In this document: positions 1-7,223 of the stretch, piece after piece
How the letters are laid out: each line of letters begins with the position of its first letter
Position numbering within the stretch: position 1 is the first letter of the stretch
Assembly (NCBI GenBank): GCA_028723545.1
Contig: JAQYER010000159.1
Location: forward strand, 1-12,487
Reading direction: 5' to 3'
Length of the DNA: 12,487 bases
Source of the DNA: Caryophanales bacterium
Lineage (GTDB): Bacteria > Bacillota_I > Bacilli_A > RFN20 > CAG-826
The notes under the pieces: model-generated
Database searches by the model: none
What the model saw: the letters and a program-made list of their open reading frames with translations, nothing else
What the model was told of the DNA's origin: nothing
Program-made: the position numbers and the translations under genes

Positions 1-1
1 A

Positions 2-358
2 ACAGAGCGAATTAAAAAGGCCAATTTAGAGCTGAATTCAAATAAAGAATTTGTTAAAGAGTTTATTGATCGATGCATTTTTGATGGAGCAATTGAAGGA
101 TTTATACCTGCCGACTGTATTTATGATGGAACTTTAGAATACGGTGTGTTCGTAACTAAAAAACAGGTTCATAAACATATAGAATCAAAATCATTTTCAT
201 ATTATAAAAGCCTTCATATTGGTCCACTTTTATTAAGGCCTCACGCTCGATACACTGATGGACCAATAAAGAATGATAGAAAAAGAAAAGTAGTCGTATG
301 CTATTGGCCAAATCTATTTTTAGATTTACTTTACATTTTTGGAAGATACAACGGATGA
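2..358 (+). CDS. C-terminal part of an unidentified protein, possibly a restriction-type endonuclease (5' end outside window)
   Basis: The frame is open from the first complete codon at base 2 to TGA at 356-358, giving 118 residues of a gene that begins before the window. A GTG at 146 could be read as a start, but the frame is open and protein-like upstream of it and no ribosome binding site precedes it, so this is a 5'-truncated gene. The fragment is basic and soluble, with no membrane segment. Near its end it has a LLLRPHARY stretch (about residues 76-84), then a lysine/arginine-rich turn and a hydrophobic VVVCYWPNLFLDLLYIF strand and helix. The RPH-then-aromatic-strand layout recalls the C-terminal region of MutH/Sau3AI-type nucleases, but the resemblance is weak and the usual PD-(D/E)xK core would be outside the window. 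Treat the function as unknown. It points toward the minus-strand tRNA-fMet gene, and no U-tailed plus-strand terminator is obvious after its stop. Confidence 0.7.
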   Translation, partial: TERIKKANLELNSNKEFVKEFIDRCIFDGAIEGFIPADCIYDGTLEYGVFVTKKQVHKHIESKSFSYYKSLHIGPLLLRPHARYTDGPIKNDRKRKVVVCYWPNLFLDLLYIFGRYNG

Positions 359-392
359 TTCACTAGTTCGAGTGTGGAAATCTTTAACGCTT

Positions 393-425
393 ACGTTTTT
401 ATTTAAGGAGGCCGTAGGTACTGCC
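393..425 (+). repeat. Inverted partial copy of tRNA-fMet, with an AT-rich stretch like the IS66-type end
   Basis: Bases 407-419 (GGAGGCCGTAGGT) are an exact inverted copy of 493-505 inside the minus-strand tRNA-fMet gene. After one unmatched base, 421-425 (CTGCC) again match the tRNA (481-485), as if the TCAAATC of the T-loop region had been lost. So a piece of the tRNA 3' half sits in opposite orientation just beyond the tRNA's own terminator. The bases before it, 393-405 (ACGTTTTTATTTA), loosely resemble the reverse complement of the IS66-type end at 7842-7856 (ACGTTTACCGTTTAC). The 13-base match is seen directly. Any link to a mobile element is inference. Confidence 0.6.
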
Positions 426-437
426 GGCAAACAAAAC

Positions 438-460
438 AAAAAAAGGACACAAAGTGTCCT
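438..460 (-). terminator. Rho-independent terminator of tRNA-fMet
   Basis: A perfect 7-bp stem, AGGACAC (444-450) with GTGTCCT (454-460), closes a 3-base loop. On the minus strand it is followed by seven T (complement of A438-A444). It starts 11 bases past the encoded CCA of the tRNA, so it ends that transcript. Confidence 0.85.
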
Positions 461-470
461 ATTATTGTCT

Positions 471-547
471 TGGTTGCGGGGGCAGGATTTGAACCTACGG
501 CCTCCGGGTTATGGGCCCGACGAGCTACCAGACTGCTCTACCCCGCG
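471..547 (-). tRNA. Initiator tRNA-fMet (anticodon CAT)
   Basis: A 77-base tRNA read on the minus strand, with CCA encoded at 473-471. The initiator type is clear. The acceptor starts CGCGGGG and ends CCCCGCA, so the first pair is a C1-A72 mismatch. The anticodon stem carries the three G-C pairs (GGG...CCC) flanking the CCCATAA loop. These features mark the tRNA for formylation and for P-site initiation, and they separate it from the elongator Met and Ile2 tRNAs at 7477 and 7563, which also read CAT. It stands alone with its own terminator at 438-460 and a candidate promoter at 559-586. Confidence 0.97.
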
Positions 548-558
548 ATGTGATAAAT

Positions 559-586
559 ATAATAACATAAGCGAAAAAAACTGCAA
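559..586 (-). promoter_or_regulatory. Candidate promoter of tRNA-fMet
   Basis: On the minus strand TTGCAG (586-581) and TATTAT (564-559) are 16 bases apart. Transcription would begin near 552, about five bases before the mature tRNA 5' end. The -10 matches five of six consensus bases and the -35 only three. The -35 lies inside the stem of the symporter gene's terminator, so the two signals would share DNA. Confidence 0.4.
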
Positions 587-604
587 GTAAAAAATACTTG
601 TAGT
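574..604 (-). terminator. Rho-independent terminator of the GPH symporter gene
   Basis: A 10-bp stem with one G-T pair joins 580-589 to 595-604 around a 5-base loop. Read on the minus strand it is followed by seven T (complement of 574-580). It lies about 40 bases past the symporter stop codon. Confidence 0.75.
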
Positions 605-620
605 TCTTAAGTGTAAGATA

Positions 621-642
621 TTGAATAAATGAATTTATTCAA
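621..642. repeat. AT-rich perfect inverted repeat just after the symporter stop
   Basis: TTGAATAAAT (621-630) pairs perfectly with ATTTATTCAA (633-642). Folded as RNA this gives a 9-bp stem with a TGAA loop, starting 4 bases past the symporter stop codon. There is no T-run on either side, so it is not a classical terminator. It could shield the mRNA 3' end ahead of the real terminator at 574-604. Confidence 0.6.
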
Positions 643-645
643 ATA

Positions 646-2199
646 TTAGATGTGATTTTCTCTTGCTTTTAAATCGCTCAATATTTTTGAATAACTATTT
701 TCGTCAATTTCAAATCGATATGCGATGATGGCTGAAATTAACATTAAGATGGCAGGAATAATAATCATCCCTATTGCCAAAACAACAAATTGCCAATTAT
801 GGATGCCTTGAATAATGTTGGAATTAATATATTCTGCAATTTGTTCAGTGTTCATTTGGCCAAATATTCCCTCTTTTGCATTTGACATATATTCAATATT
901 TGATATTTCTGTTGTTATCGCGTATAAGCCACTTAATGTAAGGGTTAAATATATTAATAGTCTTTGAATTGCTGATCCAAATTTTGCGATTAGTGCGCGG
1001 ACGGAAGAAGCGATTGATTCTTTTCGTTCACCGAATTTCCATTCGTTATATTCAATTGTTGATTGCATTTGGATAATTATTAACACTGCGTGTATTCCTT
1101 GGCCAAAGAAAATGATAATTCCACACAAATACAAGAGGAATATTAAATTTCCTGTCGCTATTGGGGAATTAGTGAATAATGGAAATCCCAATAAGAACAT
1201 CGCTGCATATCCAACAGTAAATGAAATTGTTCCGATTAATGTTAATTTTTTTCTGTTAAGTATTTTTGATAAAAATGGGTATGCAACTTGAGCGATTAAT
1301 GTTCCTATCGCATACATAATTGTGAAGATGAATTGAATTGTTCCACCACCATTTGAACCATATCCGTACATTAAATAGAAATAATATACAGCGAATCCAA
1401 CTAATACTCCACCTCCAAGATAATTTAATAAGATTGCTATCATGTTTTTTCTAAATGGAACATTTTTCTTTAATAAGATAAACATATCTTTAAATGAAGC
1501 ATCTTTTTGTTCTTGCTTTTCAATTTGTTCATCTCTTTTGTGCTCTTTACAAACAAACACAAGAGCGATTTGGGATAATAAGAATAAGAGAGTTACGACA
1601 ATAGCGATAACACCATAGTCATGTGCTTGGTGTCCTGCTCTAACAAGCATTGGCACTGCACCATAAACAGCAAATACACCGATAGAAATACATATTTGCA
1701 TAACTGATGTAATTCGATTTCGAATTTTTTCATCTCGTGTTAAAGAAGGAAGCATTGACCAATAAGCAATATCGTTTATTGTCCACACTAGATCCCATAA
1801 GAAATAGAACACACCAAATAAGGCAACAAATCCCCATCCAGTTGGTCTAGCTAGAAATAAAGTTAAGACGACTACAGTATTTCCAAGTGCACCAATTAAT
1901 ATCCATGGCTTGTATTTTCCAGATTTAAAATGAACTTTTTCAATTATCCATCCCATTATTGGATCATTAATTCCATCCCAAATAAGACAAACAATCATAA
2001 TGATGTTGATTACACTCATTTGGGCTAAATAGCTATCGCCTGTTCCTAAAACACCTGCAAATGTAATGTAAGTAATTAAAAAAGCGGAAACTAATTGATA
2101 GCACGCATCACGAAAAATGGACACACCACAATAAGTTACTTCGGTAGATCGAGGAACTATATCTCCTGAATATGTCTCTTTTAAATTAAACAGTTTCAT
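646..2199 (-). CDS. GPH/MelB-family sugar:cation symporter (MFS superfamily)
   Basis: A 517-residue integral membrane protein with about twelve hydrophobic segments, in the size range of glycoside-pentoside-hexuronide:cation symporters. Family marks are visible. The first conserved loop motif D75-x3-D79-P80 is followed by G-x-I-I-E-K and the basic GKYKPWIL turn (residues 94-101), which is the MelB-type loop 2-3. Late in the protein the IEYNEWKFGERKES segment (382-395), followed by K406 and G408, matches the C-terminal signature region in which this family usually has (D/E)Y-x-E-W-x-x-G-x-R. Such carriers import a sugar or glycoside with Na+ or H+ across the cytoplasmic membrane; the substrate cannot be told from sequence. 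ATG 2199 is preceded by AGGAG at a good distance. It is a single-gene unit bounded by terminators at 2249-2269 and 574-604, with a near-perfect palindrome (2220-2237) in its leader. No glycoside hydrolase lies beside it. Confidence 0.9.
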   Translation of the reverse strand: MKLFNLKETYSGDIVPRSTEVTYCGVSIFRDACYQLVSAFLITYITFAGVLGTGDSYLAQMSVINIIMIVCLIWDGINDPIMGWIIEKVHFKSGKYKPWILIGALGNTVVVLTLFLARPTGWGFVALFGVFYFLWDLVWTINDIAYWSMLPSLTRDEKIRNRITSVMQICISIGVFAVYGAVPMLVRAGHQAHDYGVIAIVVTLLFLLSQIALVFVCKEHKRDEQIEKQEQKDASFKDMFILLKKNVPFRKNMIAILLNYLGGGVLVGFAVYYFYLMYGYGSNGGGTIQFIFTIMYAIGTLIAQVAYPFLSKILNRKKLTLIGTISFTVGYAAMFLLGFPLFTNSPIATGNLIFLLYLCGIIIFFGQGIHAVLIIIQMQSTIEYNEWKFGERKESIASSVRALIAKFGSAIQRLLIYLTLTLSGLYAITTEISNIEYMSNAKEGIFGQMNTEQIAEYINSNIIQGIHNWQFVVLAIGMIIIPAILMLISAIIAYRFEIDENSYSKILSDLKARENHI

Positions 2200-2219
2200 A
2201 ATTTTTCTCCTGCATATAT

Positions 2220-2237
2220 TTTAACAAATTAGTTAAA
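2220..2237. promoter_or_regulatory. 18-base palindrome upstream of the symporter gene, candidate operator
   Basis: TTTAAC at 2220-2225 and GTTAAA at 2232-2237 flank a near-symmetric AT centre, so 16 of 18 positions are self-complementary. It lies between the terminator of the preceding gene and the symporter ribosome binding site (about 2207-2211), where a sugar-responsive repressor could bind. A possible minus-strand -10 (TAAAAT, 2223-2218) overlaps it, but no good -35 is visible. No regulator gene is present, so the role is inferred from position and symmetry only. Confidence 0.35.
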
Positions 2238-2248
2238 CATGAATAATT

Positions 2249-2269
2249 AAAAAAGGACCTATGGTCCTT
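2249..2269 (-). terminator. Rho-independent terminator after the ABC-ABC-DUF2804 unit
   Basis: A perfect 7-bp stem AAGGACC (2253-2259) and GGTCCTT (2263-2269) with a 3-base loop, followed on the minus strand by six T (complement of 2249-2254). It lies about 20 bases past the DUF2804 stop and separates that unit from the symporter gene. Confidence 0.85.
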
Positions 2270-2288
2270 AAATGATTTGTTTTGATTT

Positions 2289-3314
2289 TTACCAACAATT
2301 ATACACTTTTTCAGCAAATCCAATTATGTTATCGAATTGGACAATTTCACCATTATCGATTTCAATTGAGCCACTAAATTTTCCGAAAACTTGGTGTTGG
2401 ATTGATTTAATAATTATTGCATTCGATCCGCTATATCGATCAAGAATTGGTGTAAATACAACTTGTATCTTGTTATCGTTGCTTCTAAATGTCCATGGAG
2501 ATAAGTAATCATCATTTCCTTTTTCATTTAAAGGGATTTCAAATTTAACATGTTCAAGTTTATAAGCACGATCATTATAAAAGAACATGTTTTCACTAGC
2601 AGCGCTTGTATCACCAAAACCATATCCTAGATTCCAGCCGATTCTTTTTCCTTCAAATGTTGTATTAACGCTAGACCAATACCATGTATTTCGATATGTC
2701 CAAACTCCTCTTCCCCAATCTAAAACACCATATGAATTATTTAAATCATATAATTTATCCCCCACTTTTGCGTAACCGTGACCGCGGAGTAAATTAATTT
2801 TTTGATTGTAATAGAAGTGTTTTTTCTTTTTGAATGGTGTTGCAATGACCATCGTGTCTTTATTTGTTTCTTCTAAATAAATATCGCAACGAAAATCTTT
2901 TTTATTTTCAAAATTTTTATAATGGACAATCAATCTACGATTTCCATTTTCAGTGTGGAGAAACTTGAATGAACAGTTTTTGTTTTCATAATTTACATCG
3001 CCTTCTTTTGAAGAGGATGGAAGGTTTAATTTCCCGTTACTAAAAAACTTGATTATAGACTTCGTTGTTTCTTTTTTTGAAATAAAATCTAGGACAGAAA
3101 CTGACACCAATGACATATAAGAATTATCTGCAACAGTTAATGCCACTCCATATTCATCATTGCCAACGTAATAATAATCCCATTCTTTGATTCTTGATTT
3201 ACCAGCTTTTATTGCGTTTCTATTGTATTTTTTTACTAATTGATAAGAAAAACCTGCTTCTTTAAGATTTCCATTTTCATCAAGAAGTTTTCCTGTTGTT
3301 AATTCATGTTCCAT
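2289..3314 (-). CDS. DUF2804 family protein, function unknown
   Basis: 341 residues from ATG 3314. A GTG at 3323 is in frame but lies inside the AAGGTGG ribosome binding site that suits ATG 3314 (five-base spacing), so the ATG is preferred. Conserved blocks of DUF2804 are easy to see: an N-terminal LLDENGNL segment, RIKEWDYYYVG (about 41-51), LDWGRGVWTYRNTWYW (198-213) and GWNLGYGFGDTSAASEN (226-242). The protein is rich in beta-strand-like stretches and aromatic residues, and has no signal peptide or membrane segment, so it should be cytoplasmic. I know of no established activity for the family. It is the third gene of a minus-strand unit, 26 bases after the second ABC exporter gene with no terminator between, which suggests cotranscription. 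A role in handling the exporter's substrate or a lipid would be speculation. Confidence 0.88.
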   Translation of the reverse strand: MEHELTTGKLLDENGNLKEAGFSYQLVKKYNRNAIKAGKSRIKEWDYYYVGNDEYGVALTVADNSYMSLVSVSVLDFISKKETTKSIIKFFSNGKLNLPSSSKEGDVNYENKNCSFKFLHTENGNRRLIVHYKNFENKKDFRCDIYLEETNKDTMVIATPFKKKKHFYYNQKINLLRGHGYAKVGDKLYDLNNSYGVLDWGRGVWTYRNTWYWSSVNTTFEGKRIGWNLGYGFGDTSAASENMFFYNDRAYKLEHVKFEIPLNEKGNDDYLSPWTFRSNDNKIQVVFTPILDRYSGSNAIIIKSIQHQVFGKFSGSIEIDNGEIVQFDNIIGFAEKVYNCW

Positions 3315-3340
3315 ATTTACCACCTTAAAAATATTTTATC

Positions 3341-5158
3341 TTATTTCTTTTCAAATTGCAGTTGATAAAGTTTATAATAATAACCTTTTTGTGATAGAAG
3401 TTGTTGATGGGTGCCTTTTTCGATGATTTTTCCGTTTTGCAAAACAATTATACAATCTGAGTGTTGAATCGTTGATAAACGATGGGCAACAACTAACATT
3501 GTGCCAATATTTTTGATTTTCGCTAAAGAATCTTGAATTAGAACTTCGGTTTCAGTGTCAATATTTGCTGTTGCTTCATCTAGAATTAGTATTTGTGGTT
3601 TATGTATGACAGTTCTGGCAAAAGATAACAATTGCCTTTGTCCACTTGAAAAATTTTCTCCTTTTTCAATCACTTCACTATCATATTTATTTTCTAATTT
3701 ATTAATAAATGATGAAGCATTTACATAATCACTAACACTAGCAATTTCTTCATCGGAGAATGAGTCGTCATTTAAAGTAATATTGGATTTAATTGATCCG
3801 CTGAATAAGAATACATCTTGGAGCATTTGACCAATTGCTTTTCGAAGTGATTTTATTTTTATGTGTTTTATATCAATATCGTCAATTAATATTTGTCCTC
3901 TTTGAATTTCGTGGTTTCGAACAATCAAACCCAAAATTGTTGTTTTACCTGCTCCGGTAGCGCCGACAAAAGCAACTGTTTGTTTTGGGTAAACTACAAA
4001 AGAAACATCTTTTAATACCCAATTATCTTTATCGTATGCAAACCAAACATTTTTAAATTCAATTTTTCCTTTGAAATTTTCAACATCGATTGCATCTTCT
4101 TCATCTAATACTTCCGGACTAACATCTAATAAATTAAACAATCTTTCGCAAGCGGTAAAAGCTCTCTGTAATTGGTTAACTTGGTCAGCTAAATTTTGAA
4201 TAGGTTGGAAGAACTTTGAAATATATAAATAAAACGAAACAATCATTCCACAAGTTAATGAAAATTTAATTCCAAAATAGAAAACAACTGCCATTGCAAC
4301 AACTTGCAAGAAGGCAATAAACGGACGATATAAAGTAAAAGCAACAACGACGTTATAACGTGTTTTTAATAAAGCGTTATTTTTTTCAATAAATTCTTTT
4401 TCTTTTTGCTTTTCTTTTTTGAAAATTTGAATGATTTTCATTCCTGATAAATTTTCATTTAAGAATGTATTTAAATTAGATACTTGTTTTCGGTCTTTTC
4501 TAAATATTTTAGAAACTTCTTTGGAAAAGAAAAACGAAACAACGAATACTATTACTAAGAAAATTAGCATCATTAATGATAATTGATAACTAATGGTGAA
4601 CATAATTGCATATGTGCCAATAATTGTTAATGTATTACGTAAAATATTAACTAATACATCAGTAAATAATTGAGATAATTCTTGAGTATAATTAGTCACT
4701 CTAGTCACTAGTGATCCGACTGGCATTTCATTAAATTGATTGATGGACATATTTTCGATATGTTCATACACTTCCATTCTTATTCTATAAATTATTCTTT
4801 GGCCAGCTTTTTGAAGAATCATTGATTCAAAATAAATGAAAATTTGATTAATAATCGTAATCAATACATATCCGATTGTTAATCCAATAATAATAGTCAA
4901 ACTGATTTCACTATTATCAATAGTAAATAGTTTCGCAATAGTAATGACTTCTCCTTCTTTGGCGTTTACTAAGTTATCTGTAACCCCACCTATAAATGAA
5001 GGTAGAATGATATCTAAAACGACGTTAATAAATATTAAAAGCAATCCTAAAATGAAAGATAATGTTTCTGGTTTTAGGTATTTCCAAATATTTTTAACCA
5101 TTTTTTTAAATGGTATCTTTACATCACCATGGAGGCGCATTATTTCTTCGTTATTCAT
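3341..5158 (-). CDS. ABC exporter half-transporter with the catalytic ATP site (second subunit of a heterodimer)
   Basis: A 605-residue fused permease-ATPase. Residues about 25-330 hold six membrane segments of the type IV exporter fold, and the ATPase follows from about 365. Motifs: Walker A GATGAGKTT (399-407, K405), Q-loop Q447, Walker B ILILDE (523-528) with catalytic glutamate E528, and H-loop H559. The signature motif is degenerate: FSSGQ (503-507) instead of LSGGQ. Its partner gene at 5155-6957 has the opposite pattern. In a head-to-tail dimer, this subunit's Walker motifs plus the partner's LSGGQ make the working site. This is the BmrCD, LmrCD and TM287/288 design. The pair probably exports drugs, lipids or peptides from the cytoplasm; the substrate is unknown. 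Its ATG overlaps the upstream gene's TGA by four bases, and an AGGGGG ribosome binding site lies inside the upstream gene. Confidence 0.93.
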   Translation of the reverse strand: MNNEEIMRLHGDVKIPFKKMVKNIWKYLKPETLSFILGLLLIFINVVLDIILPSFIGGVTDNLVNAKEGEVITIAKLFTIDNSEISLTIIIGLTIGYVLITIINQIFIYFESMILQKAGQRIIYRIRMEVYEHIENMSINQFNEMPVGSLVTRVTNYTQELSQLFTDVLVNILRNTLTIIGTYAIMFTISYQLSLMMLIFLVIVFVVSFFFSKEVSKIFRKDRKQVSNLNTFLNENLSGMKIIQIFKKEKQKEKEFIEKNNALLKTRYNVVVAFTLYRPFIAFLQVVAMAVVFYFGIKFSLTCGMIVSFYLYISKFFQPIQNLADQVNQLQRAFTACERLFNLLDVSPEVLDEEDAIDVENFKGKIEFKNVWFAYDKDNWVLKDVSFVVYPKQTVAFVGATGAGKTTILGLIVRNHEIQRGQILIDDIDIKHIKIKSLRKAIGQMLQDVFLFSGSIKSNITLNDDSFSDEEIASVSDYVNASSFINKLENKYDSEVIEKGENFSSGQRQLLSFARTVIHKPQILILDEATANIDTETEVLIQDSLAKIKNIGTMLVVAHRLSTIQHSDCIIVLQNGKIIEKGTHQQLLSQKGYYYKLYQLQFEKK

Positions 5159-6957
5159 AAGTTGCCCCCTTTCACCTCATCTTCAAGCTGTTGAAGAATA
5201 ACCATTCTTGAATATGTTGGAGATATTTTTAATAAATTATCGTGTGTGTCAAAAGCTTCCAATTTCCCATCGTTTAAAACAATGATTCGATCCATATTGG
5301 CCACTGTTGATACACGAGAGGAAATTAAAATAGTAGTTTTACCTTTTCTTTCGTCGCGAATATTTTTTAAAATTGTTTCCTCTGTTTTTGTGTCGACTGC
5401 GCTTACAGAATCATCTAAAACCATAATTGGAGCATTTTTTATAAACGCTCTTGAAATAGATATTCTTTGTTTTTGGCCTCCGGACAAGGTAACTCCTTGT
5501 TCTCCGCAAATCTCATCATATTTATTTGGGAAATTTTCTATGTTGCTATGAACATCGGAAAAAATAGCGGCTTTTTTAATTTCTTCATCCGTTGGATTAT
5601 CAGTACCAAAAGAAATATTATTTTTAATTTTGTCACTGAATAAAAAATTATCTTGAGGCACAAAGGCAATAATATCTCTCAATTCACTAAAATCGATTTT
5701 CATTAGGTCAATATCATCAATTAATATTGAATTTGGCTCGATATTATATAAATGAAGCAGCGAGTTCATTAATGTAGTTTTTCCTGATCCTATTTTCCCA
5801 ACTACTCCAATCAGTTCACCTGGTTTTATTTCAAGTGATATGTTTGAAAGAGAATTATTATTAGATGTTGGATACTTAAAAGAAAAATTATTAAAAGTTA
5901 TTTTTCCTTTAGGATTAGATAAATGGATTGGGTTTTGTATATGAACAATATCTTCGTTTTGTTCTAAATATTGCGAAATGCGTTCTAAAGAAGCTTTTGA
6001 GCGACTCCTCATAGTGATTATTTGGCCAAGCGCCATAACTGGCCAAATTAGCGTATCAAAATACCCAATGAAAGTTACAAGTGAATCTGCTTCAAGCAAA
6101 ATTTTTGTACCAAATAATTCAAATGGAGTTCCAGTGACACATGAATATACTAAATATCCTCCACATCCAAGAATAATACACAATGATATGTTAATAATTA
6201 AGGAAATAATGATGTCGAATAATATAGACATTCGAGCAAACTCAATGTTGATTTTTTTGTTCTTAATAGCGATTTTGCTAAAAGCAAATAATTCTTTGGT
6301 TTCTTTTACAAAAGCCTTAATTACTCTTATGCCTGTGAATGTCTCTTGTGCAAAATCATAGATTCTATCATTAGATTCTTGTTTCTCAAGCCACTTCAAT
6401 GACATATATTTTTCAACGAGAGCTCCCCAAACAATAATTAATATAATTGGTATAATGGCAACTAAAGATAATGCCCAGTTGAGCAAAAACATTTTTACAA
6501 TAACAAATATAGACATAAAAAAAGCGTCTATAAGCATTACTGTTCCCCATGACAAATATTCTTCAATTGATTCTAAGTCGGAGGTAAACCACGCCATAAT
6601 GGTACCAACTTTGGTGGAATGATAATAAGTTTGTGAAAGTCTTTCGGCCTTTAAAAACATTTCCAACCTTAATTCTGACTCGATATTTCTTGAAGCGCGG
6701 AAAATAGTTAATCTAAAAATAATTCTTCCAATCATGATTAAAAAAGCACTACCTAAAAGGTAAATAATGATTTTTAAAATATCGGCTACATTAATCTCGC
6801 TTGCAATTGTGTGATTTGAAAACAATCTTACTAAAGCACCAAGTTGTTCTGGAATAATAGTGTTTAAATAATCAACACCAATCAATGCAAAAATACCTAT
6901 AACAAATAGCCACCAATATTTTGCGTAATACTTTTTAAGATGCTTTCCTATCAACAT
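5155..6957 (-). CDS. ABC exporter half-transporter with the degenerate ATP site (first subunit of a heterodimer)
   Basis: A 600-residue permease-ATPase fusion, with six membrane segments in about 15-310 and the ATPase from about 352. Walker A is GKIGSGKTT (387-395, K393), the Q-loop glutamine is Q435, and the signature LSGGQ (491-495) is intact. The Walker B is IMVLDD (511-516), so D516 replaces the catalytic glutamate, and the H-loop position is S547 (ISSR) instead of histidine. It would therefore bind but hardly hydrolyse ATP at its own Walker motifs, while lending LSGGQ to the partner's catalytic site. It is the first gene of a unit with 3341-5158 and the DUF2804 gene. ATG 6957 lacks a clear ribosome binding site: the upstream bases are AT-rich and end in GGTACCGCT. 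The start is less certain than the reading frame, but the N-terminal amphipathic stretch and first membrane segment fit. Confidence 0.92.
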   Translation of the reverse strand: MLIGKHLKKYYAKYWWLFVIGIFALIGVDYLNTIIPEQLGALVRLFSNHTIASEINVADILKIIIYLLGSAFLIMIGRIIFRLTIFRASRNIESELRLEMFLKAERLSQTYYHSTKVGTIMAWFTSDLESIEEYLSWGTVMLIDAFFMSIFVIVKMFLLNWALSLVAIIPIILIIVWGALVEKYMSLKWLEKQESNDRIYDFAQETFTGIRVIKAFVKETKELFAFSKIAIKNKKINIEFARMSILFDIIISLIINISLCIILGCGGYLVYSCVTGTPFELFGTKILLEADSLVTFIGYFDTLIWPVMALGQIITMRSRSKASLERISQYLEQNEDIVHIQNPIHLSNPKGKITFNNFSFKYPTSNNNSLSNISLEIKPGELIGVVGKIGSGKTTLMNSLLHLYNIEPNSILIDDIDLMKIDFSELRDIIAFVPQDNFLFSDKIKNNISFGTDNPTDEEIKKAAIFSDVHSNIENFPNKYDEICGEQGVTLSGGQKQRISISRAFIKNAPIMVLDDSVSAVDTKTEETILKNIRDERKGKTTILISSRVSTVANMDRIIVLNDGKLEAFDTHDNLLKISPTYSRMVILQQLEDEVKGGNL

Positions 6958-7035
6958 AGCGGTACCAAATAAATATTTTTATATATTATCATATAAAAAC
7001 ATTATTAAAAACATAAAACTAATATATAATTTATC

Positions 7036-7064
7036 TTGAATCGAAATAAGCGTAATGATATAAT
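7036..7064 (+). promoter_or_regulatory. Sigma-A promoter of the seven-tRNA operon
   Basis: TTGAAT (7036-7041) and a perfect TATAAT (7059-7064) are exactly 17 bases apart. Transcription would start near 7071, about six bases before the mature tRNA-Cys. It is the best promoter match in the window, as expected for a stable-RNA operon. Confidence 0.85.
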
Positions 7065-7076
7065 CAAACTCGCACT

Positions 7077-7151
7077 GGTTCCGTAGCCAAGAGGCTAAGG
7101 CAGTTGACTGCAACTCAACGACCGTCAGTTCGACTCTGACCGGAACCTCCA
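7077..7151 (+). tRNA. tRNA-Cys (anticodon GCA)
   Basis: 75 bases. The acceptor GGTTCCG pairs fully with CGGAACC, and CCA is encoded (7149-7151). The anticodon in the GACTGCAACTC region is GCA. The discriminator base is T7148; U73 is the classical cysteine identity element. It is first in the operon, and about 70 bases separate it from tRNA-Arg. Confidence 0.97.
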
Positions 7152-7169
7152 ATCTTGCAAAATTTTTTC

Positions 7170-7198
7170 TTGTAATATTAGAAAAATAAGTCTAATAT
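7170..7198 (+). promoter_or_regulatory. Weak candidate internal promoter before tRNA-Arg
   Basis: TTGTAA (7170-7175) and TAATAT (7193-7198) are 17 bases apart, each matching four of six consensus bases. The 72-base gap between tRNA-Cys and tRNA-Arg is the longest in the operon. The same stretch contains an inverted repeat, ATATTAGA (7175-7182) with TCTAATAT (7191-7198), which could instead be a processing hairpin. Confidence 0.25.
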
Positions 7199-7223
7199 AT
7201 ATAGGCAAATTGGCGAATAATGT

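Noticed and set aside
146..358. GTG at 146 as the start of a separate 70-residue gene
   Set aside because: The frame is open and protein-like back to base 2 with no ribosome binding site before the GTG, so it is the tail of a longer gene.
339..590. Open plus-strand frame of 83 codons
   Set aside because: It runs over the minus-strand tRNA-fMet gene and its terminator; such frames arise from tRNA sequence.
3315..3323. GTG at 3323 as the DUF2804 start
   Set aside because: That GTG is part of the AAGGTGG ribosome binding site serving ATG 3314.
5246..6361. Plus-strand frames of 101 and 127 codons inside the ABC exporter genes
   Set aside because: They are antisense shadows of well-supported ABC genes, without ribosome binding sites or recognisable motifs.
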